Shown: piece by piece, positions 31,704 to 35,077 of the stretch
How the letters are laid out: the number at the start of each line of letters is the position of its first letter
How positions within the stretch are numbered: the first letter of the stretch is position 1
Assembly (NCBI GenBank): GCA_018666235.1
Contig: JABJAB010000002.1
Span: forward strand, 1-35,077
DNA from: Ilumatobacter sp.
GTDB lineage: Bacteria; Actinomycetota; Acidimicrobiia; Acidimicrobiales; Ilumatobacteraceae
Direction: 5' to 3'
DNA length: 35,077 nt
Notes under the pieces: model-generated
Database searches by the model: none
What the model saw: only the letters and a program-made list of their open reading frames with translations
Told to the model about the DNA's origin: nothing
Position numbers and translations under genes: made by a program

Positions 31704-33656
31704 ATGAGCGACGAACAGCACGACACCATCGACGCACTTGCCTCCGAGAATCGAACCTTCCCGCCGTCGGAGAGCTTCAAGCGTGATGCCCTCGTCGTCG
31801 ACACATCGTTGTATGACGAGGCGAATGAGGACGACGAAGCGTTCTGGGCACGTCAAGCAGGCGAGCTCGTCGAGTGGTTCGAGCCGTGGGACACGGTGCT
31901 CGATTGGCAGCTCCCGTACTCGAAGTGGTTCGAGGGCGGAACGCTGAACGTGGCGTACAACTGCCTCGATCGCCACGTCAATGCCGGCAACGGCGGCAAG
32001 GTGGCCATTCACTGGGAGGGTGAGCCGGGCGATACGCGCAAGATCACCTATCAAGACCTGCTCGACGAGGTGTCCAAGTTCGCCAACGTGCTCAAAGGTC
32101 TCGGTGTGCAGAAGGGCGATCGGATCAACATCTATCTGCCGATGATTCCCGAAGCGGCCGTTGCGATGCTCGCCTGCGCTCGGATCGGAGCAGCGCACAG
32201 TGTTGTGTTCGGGGGGTTCTCGAGTCAGTCGCTGAGCGACCGCATCAACGACGCCGAAGCGAAGGTGTTGATCACCGCAGACGGTGGATACCGGCGCGGC
32301 GAGGTCTTTCCGCTCAAGCCTGCGGCTGACGAGGCGTGTGACTCGGCGCCCACGATCGAGCACATGATCGTCGTCAAGCGTGGTGGCAACGACGTCACGA
32401 TGCACGAGGGACGCGACCACTGGTACCACGAGTTGCTGGACGGAGCATCCACCGACTGCCCGGCCGAGCCGATGGAAGCCGAGCACCTGCTCTTCCTGCT
32501 CTACACCTCGGGGACCACGGGCAAGCCCAAGGGCATCATGCACACCACCGGTGGCTATCTCACGCAGGTCACCTACACCCACAAGTACGTCTTCGACCTC
32601 AAGCCCGAATCCGACGTGTTCTGGTGCACCGCCGATGTCGGCTGGATCACGGGCCACAGCTACATCGTCTACGGACCGCTGAGTAATGGCTGTACTCAGG
32701 TGATGTACGAAGGCGTGCCGAATCATCCAGGCAACGATCGGTTCTGGGAGATCGTTGAAAAATACGGTGTGACCATCTTCTACACCGCGCCGACGGCCAT
32801 CCGTACGTTCATGAAGTGGGGCGCGCAGGAACCCGACAAGCATGACTTGTCGTCGCTTCGACTCCTTGGGACCGTTGGCGAGCCGATCAACCCTGAAGCC
32901 TGGATGTGGTACCACGACACGATCGGCAAGGGCAACTGTCCGATCGTGGATACCTGGTGGCAGACCGAGACGGGCGGCATCATGATCAGTCCGCTCCCGG
33001 GAGCGACCACGACCAAGCCTGGTTCGGCGACGTTCCCCCTGCCCGGCGTGTCCACCGAGTTGGTCGACGACGATGCCAACACCGTGTCGAACGGCGGCGG
33101 CTACTTGACCCTCACCCGACCGTGGCCGGGCATGCTGCGCGGGATTTGGGGTGACCCCGATCGGTACCAGGAGACGTACTGGTCGCGTTTCGAAGGTCGG
33201 TATTTCGCTGGCGACGGCGCCAAGCTCGACGACGACGGCTACTTGTGGCTACTGGGCCGCGTCGATGATGTGATGAACGTCTCCGGGCACCGAATTTCCA
33301 CCACGGAGGTCGAGTCGGCGTTGGTCTCGCACCCCGCAGTCGCTGAGGCAGCCGTGGTGGGTGCGACCGATCCGACGACTGGCCAGGCCGTCATTGCCTA
33401 TGTGATCCTGCGCGGCGGGGAGGATGTCGGCGAACAGGATCTTCGGAACCACGTGGCTGCCGAGATCGGTGCCATTGCCAAGCCCAAGCAGATCTACATC
33501 ACACCCGATCTTCCTAAGACGCGCTCGGGAAAGATCATGCGTCGCTTGTTGCGCGATGTGGCCGAAGGACGCAACATCGGAGACACGACCACGCTGGCCG
33601 ACTCCTCAATCGTCGACGAACTCCAAGCGAAGGCAGCCCAGTCGGCCGACGACTGA
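31704..33656 (+). CDS. acsA: Acetyl-coenzyme A synthetase
   Basis: Converts acetate, ATP and CoA to acetyl-CoA via acetyl-AMP. The 650 residues match the family. The adenylate-binding loop is YTSGTTGKPKG at 267-277, followed by TWWQTETGG, the hinge region LLGRVDDVMNVSGHR, and the C-terminal RSGKIMRRLLR with Lys610, the residue inactivated by acetylation in the Salmonella enzyme. ATG 31704 is chosen; the upstream frame to 31647 overlaps the methyltransferase gene and is not conserved. Confidence 0.96.
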   Translation: MSDEQHDTIDALASENRTFPPSESFKRDALVVDTSLYDEANEDDEAFWARQAGELVEWFEPWDTVLDWQLPYSKWFEGGTLNVAYNCLDRHVNAGNGGKVAIHWEGEPGDTRKITYQDLLDEVSKFANVLKGLGVQKGDRINIYLPMIPEAAVAMLACARIGAAHSVVFGGFSSQSLSDRINDAEAKVLITADGGYRRGEVFPLKPAADEACDSAPTIEHMIVVKRGGNDVTMHEGRDHWYHELLDGASTDCPAEPMEAEHLLFLLYTSGTTGKPKGIMHTTGGYLTQVTYTHKYVFDLKPESDVFWCTADVGWITGHSYIVYGPLSNGCTQVMYEGVPNHPGNDRFWEIVEKYGVTIFYTAPTAIRTFMKWGAQEPDKHDLSSLRLLGTVGEPINPEAWMWYHDTIGKGNCPIVDTWWQTETGGIMISPLPGATTTKPGSATFPLPGVSTELVDDDANTVSNGGGYLTLTRPWPGMLRGIWGDPDRYQETYWSRFEGRYFAGDGAKLDDDGYLWLLGRVDDVMNVSGHRISTTEVESALVSHPAVAEAAVVGATDPTTGQAVIAYVILRGGEDVGEQDLRNHVAAEIGAIAKPKQIYITPDLPKTRSGKIMRRLLRDVAEGRNIGDTTTLADSSIVDELQAKAAQSADD

Positions 33657-33751
33657 TGCCCACCTGACGGCCATGCCAACGGGCGGGTCGGAGGTCGGGG
33701 GAACTCTCAGGGGAGTCTCAAGGTGCTGACGGATTGTGCCGATGACCTGGC

Positions 33752-35077
33752 ATGAGCCCGCAGCCGGACCAGAACACCGATCGTTCTGTGCTGTCATGGG
33801 AGTCCGTTCTGGACGCCAACGACACCGCACCGCAAACCGAGCCGAACGCTGAGCTGAGCGTCGTTCGGGCTGGCGCCGAAACACAGACGCCGCTCTCGGC
33901 GCCAAACCCCTCGCAGGTCACTTCGCCCGTCTTGGGTGACTTCGACTTGACCATGAAGCCCCTGACGCTCGACCCGCTGCCGTTGGTCGGCGACCGTTCG
34001 GCAACTCCCGGGCCCGCCGCAGATGACAATGCGAATGTGCTCGGTGAGCTGCACCTCGAACTTCCGTCACTCCGCCTGGACGACACCCCGTTGCCCGCGC
34101 CGCCGGGCCAGGCACTGGCTCCAGCAGATCCCGTGCCGGCAACTGCCCAACCTGTCGTCGGTGACATCATCGATCTGACGATCGCCCCGCTCGACATCCC
34201 CGACCTCACTCCGAGTGGGCGTGTTCCTTCGGTGGAGCCCGAGGGGCGAGCGCCGGCCGCCGGGTCACCCGGACCCACGGCGACGAAGACGGTGTCGCCT
34301 CGTGCACCCGAGGTCGTCAACGACGCCAGCAGTCCTTCGGCAGCGGTGGCTGCCCTACCGACCGACGTCGTGTCGCAGGATCATGCGCCAACCACAGTGA
34401 TTGCGGTGCAAGCCGCGGCGGCCGCTGCGGGGGCTGGAGCTGCTCCAAGTAGCGCGCCACCGGTTGCGGTCCCACAGTTGCCGGGCAGTCAGCTCAATCA
34501 GTCTGGGCCCCGGCAGGCTGCGCCCGCGACAGCGTCGCTCCAGACACCGACTGCTGTCATCAGCCGCAGGGATCGCAAACACCAGAAGAAGTTGAAGAAG
34601 CATCAGCAGAAGGTTGCGCTCAAGAAGGCCAAGGCTGCCTCGGCCCGCTCAGGTGCCGGCGGCTTTGCACTGTTCTTCACGTTGCTGGTTCTCGCTGGCC
34701 TCATTGCGGGCGCAATCATCTTCGGGCGTCCCTACCTGTTTCCTGACAAGTGGGATGACGACGCTCGCCCGTACGGCGAGGCAGTCGAGATCGCCCGTGG
34801 TGCAGAGTTTGCTGAGCCGGTCGACGTGAAGCGCCGCGCCGCCGACGTGTACGCCACATCGATGACGGCGCAGCTCGTTGGACCATGGGAGTCCGAACTC
34901 CCCACTTGGCGCTCGTTCGGTCTGGTCAGCGGGATGCTTGACGCACCATTGCTGCACGAACTTGTCGAAGACTGGACGGTGGCCTACTACTCGCCGGTCA
35001 CTGGAGAAGTCATTGCCAACGATGCGGCTGGACCGGCGCTGTTTGACGCTGCAATGACTGAAGCCATGACCGCAGCC
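33752..35077 (+). CDS. Single-pass membrane protein with disordered N-terminus, partial
   Basis: An open frame of 442 codons runs from ATG 33752 off the right edge. Residues 1 to about 270 are Pro/Ala-rich and likely disordered, with two copies of a short motif: GDFDLTMKPLTL at 62-73 and GDIIDLTIAPLDI at 137-149. A strongly basic block (RRDRKHQKKLKKHQQK and following) precedes one hydrophobic segment, about residues 305-327. By the positive-inside rule the N-terminus is cytoplasmic and the C-terminal domain outside. I recognise no family in the visible outer part. The two motifs could dock a cytoplasmic partner; this is speculation. Confidence 0.75.
   Translation, partial: MSPQPDQNTDRSVLSWESVLDANDTAPQTEPNAELSVVRAGAETQTPLSAPNPSQVTSPVLGDFDLTMKPLTLDPLPLVGDRSATPGPAADDNANVLGELHLELPSLRLDDTPLPAPPGQALAPADPVPATAQPVVGDIIDLTIAPLDIPDLTPSGRVPSVEPEGRAPAAGSPGPTATKTVSPRAPEVVNDASSPSAAVAALPTDVVSQDHAPTTVIAVQAAAAAAGAGAAPSSAPPVAVPQLPGSQLNQSGPRQAAPATASLQTPTAVISRRDRKHQKKLKKHQQKVALKKAKAASARSGAGGFALFFTLLVLAGLIAGAIIFGRPYLFPDKWDDDARPYGEAVEIARGAEFAEPVDVKRRAADVYATSMTAQLVGPWESELPTWRSFGLVSGMLDAPLLHELVEDWTVAYYSPVTGEVIANDAAGPALFDAAMTEAMTAA

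Noticed and set aside
1..35077. tRNA, rRNA, CRISPR arrays, riboswitches
   Set aside because: None recognised by eye; in particular no cobalamin riboswitch signature was seen before the corrinoid operon.

Overview
The window is GC-rich with tightly packed genes. It looks like a chromosomal segment of a high-GC actinobacterium, most probably an aquatic or marine Acidimicrobiia-type organism. That placement is an inference from three things: a complex I operon without nuoEFG, a pairing of an Ala/Lys-tailed HBHA/phasin-like protein with an XRE regulator, and a corrinoid methyltransferase cluster. No tRNA, rRNA, CRISPR array or intact insertion sequence was seen.

Layout. 1-508 holds no recognisable gene and abuts a HAD hydrolase that is cut short (509-1093), so this is probably a rearrangement edge. 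1201-5275 carries a MalY-type C-S lyase, a DUF169 protein, a zinc-free quinone oxidoreductase-like enzyme and a homocysteine S-methyltransferase. 5300-6424 is a phasin/HBHA-like gene with an XRE regulator, TTGCAA boxes upstream and two hairpins between the genes, flanked by a 14-bp direct repeat. 6453-10051 carries uridine phosphorylase, a thioredoxin-like selenoprotein read through an in-frame TGA with a SECIS-like hairpin, an MFS exporter and a SRPBCC protein.

10162-17849 is a corrinoid-dependent methyl-transfer cluster on the minus strand, with a divergent IclR regulator. Read from its promoter the genes are: corrinoid protein, DUF1638 protein, virulence-factor-family protein, methyltetrahydrofolate methyltransferase, ASKHA/[2Fe-2S] corrinoid activator, and a non-pyrrolysine MttB-family methyltransferase. 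Together they should move a methyl group from a quaternary amine or similar donor, via the corrinoid protein, to tetrahydrofolate. The promoters of the first and last genes share an operator-like box. Four of the partner proteins carry Arg/Gly-rich tails while the corrinoid protein has a strongly acidic N-terminus.

17982-18626 is endonuclease III. 18716-29823 is an 11-gene complex I operon (nuoABCD-HIJKLMN) without nuoE, nuoF or nuoG, with mostly overlapping or abutting genes. It is followed by a peptidoglycan-binding lipoprotein, a MidA/NDUFAF7-type methyltransferase (a family that matures complex I in mitochondria), acetyl-CoA synthetase, and the N-terminal part of a single-pass membrane protein that runs off the right edge.
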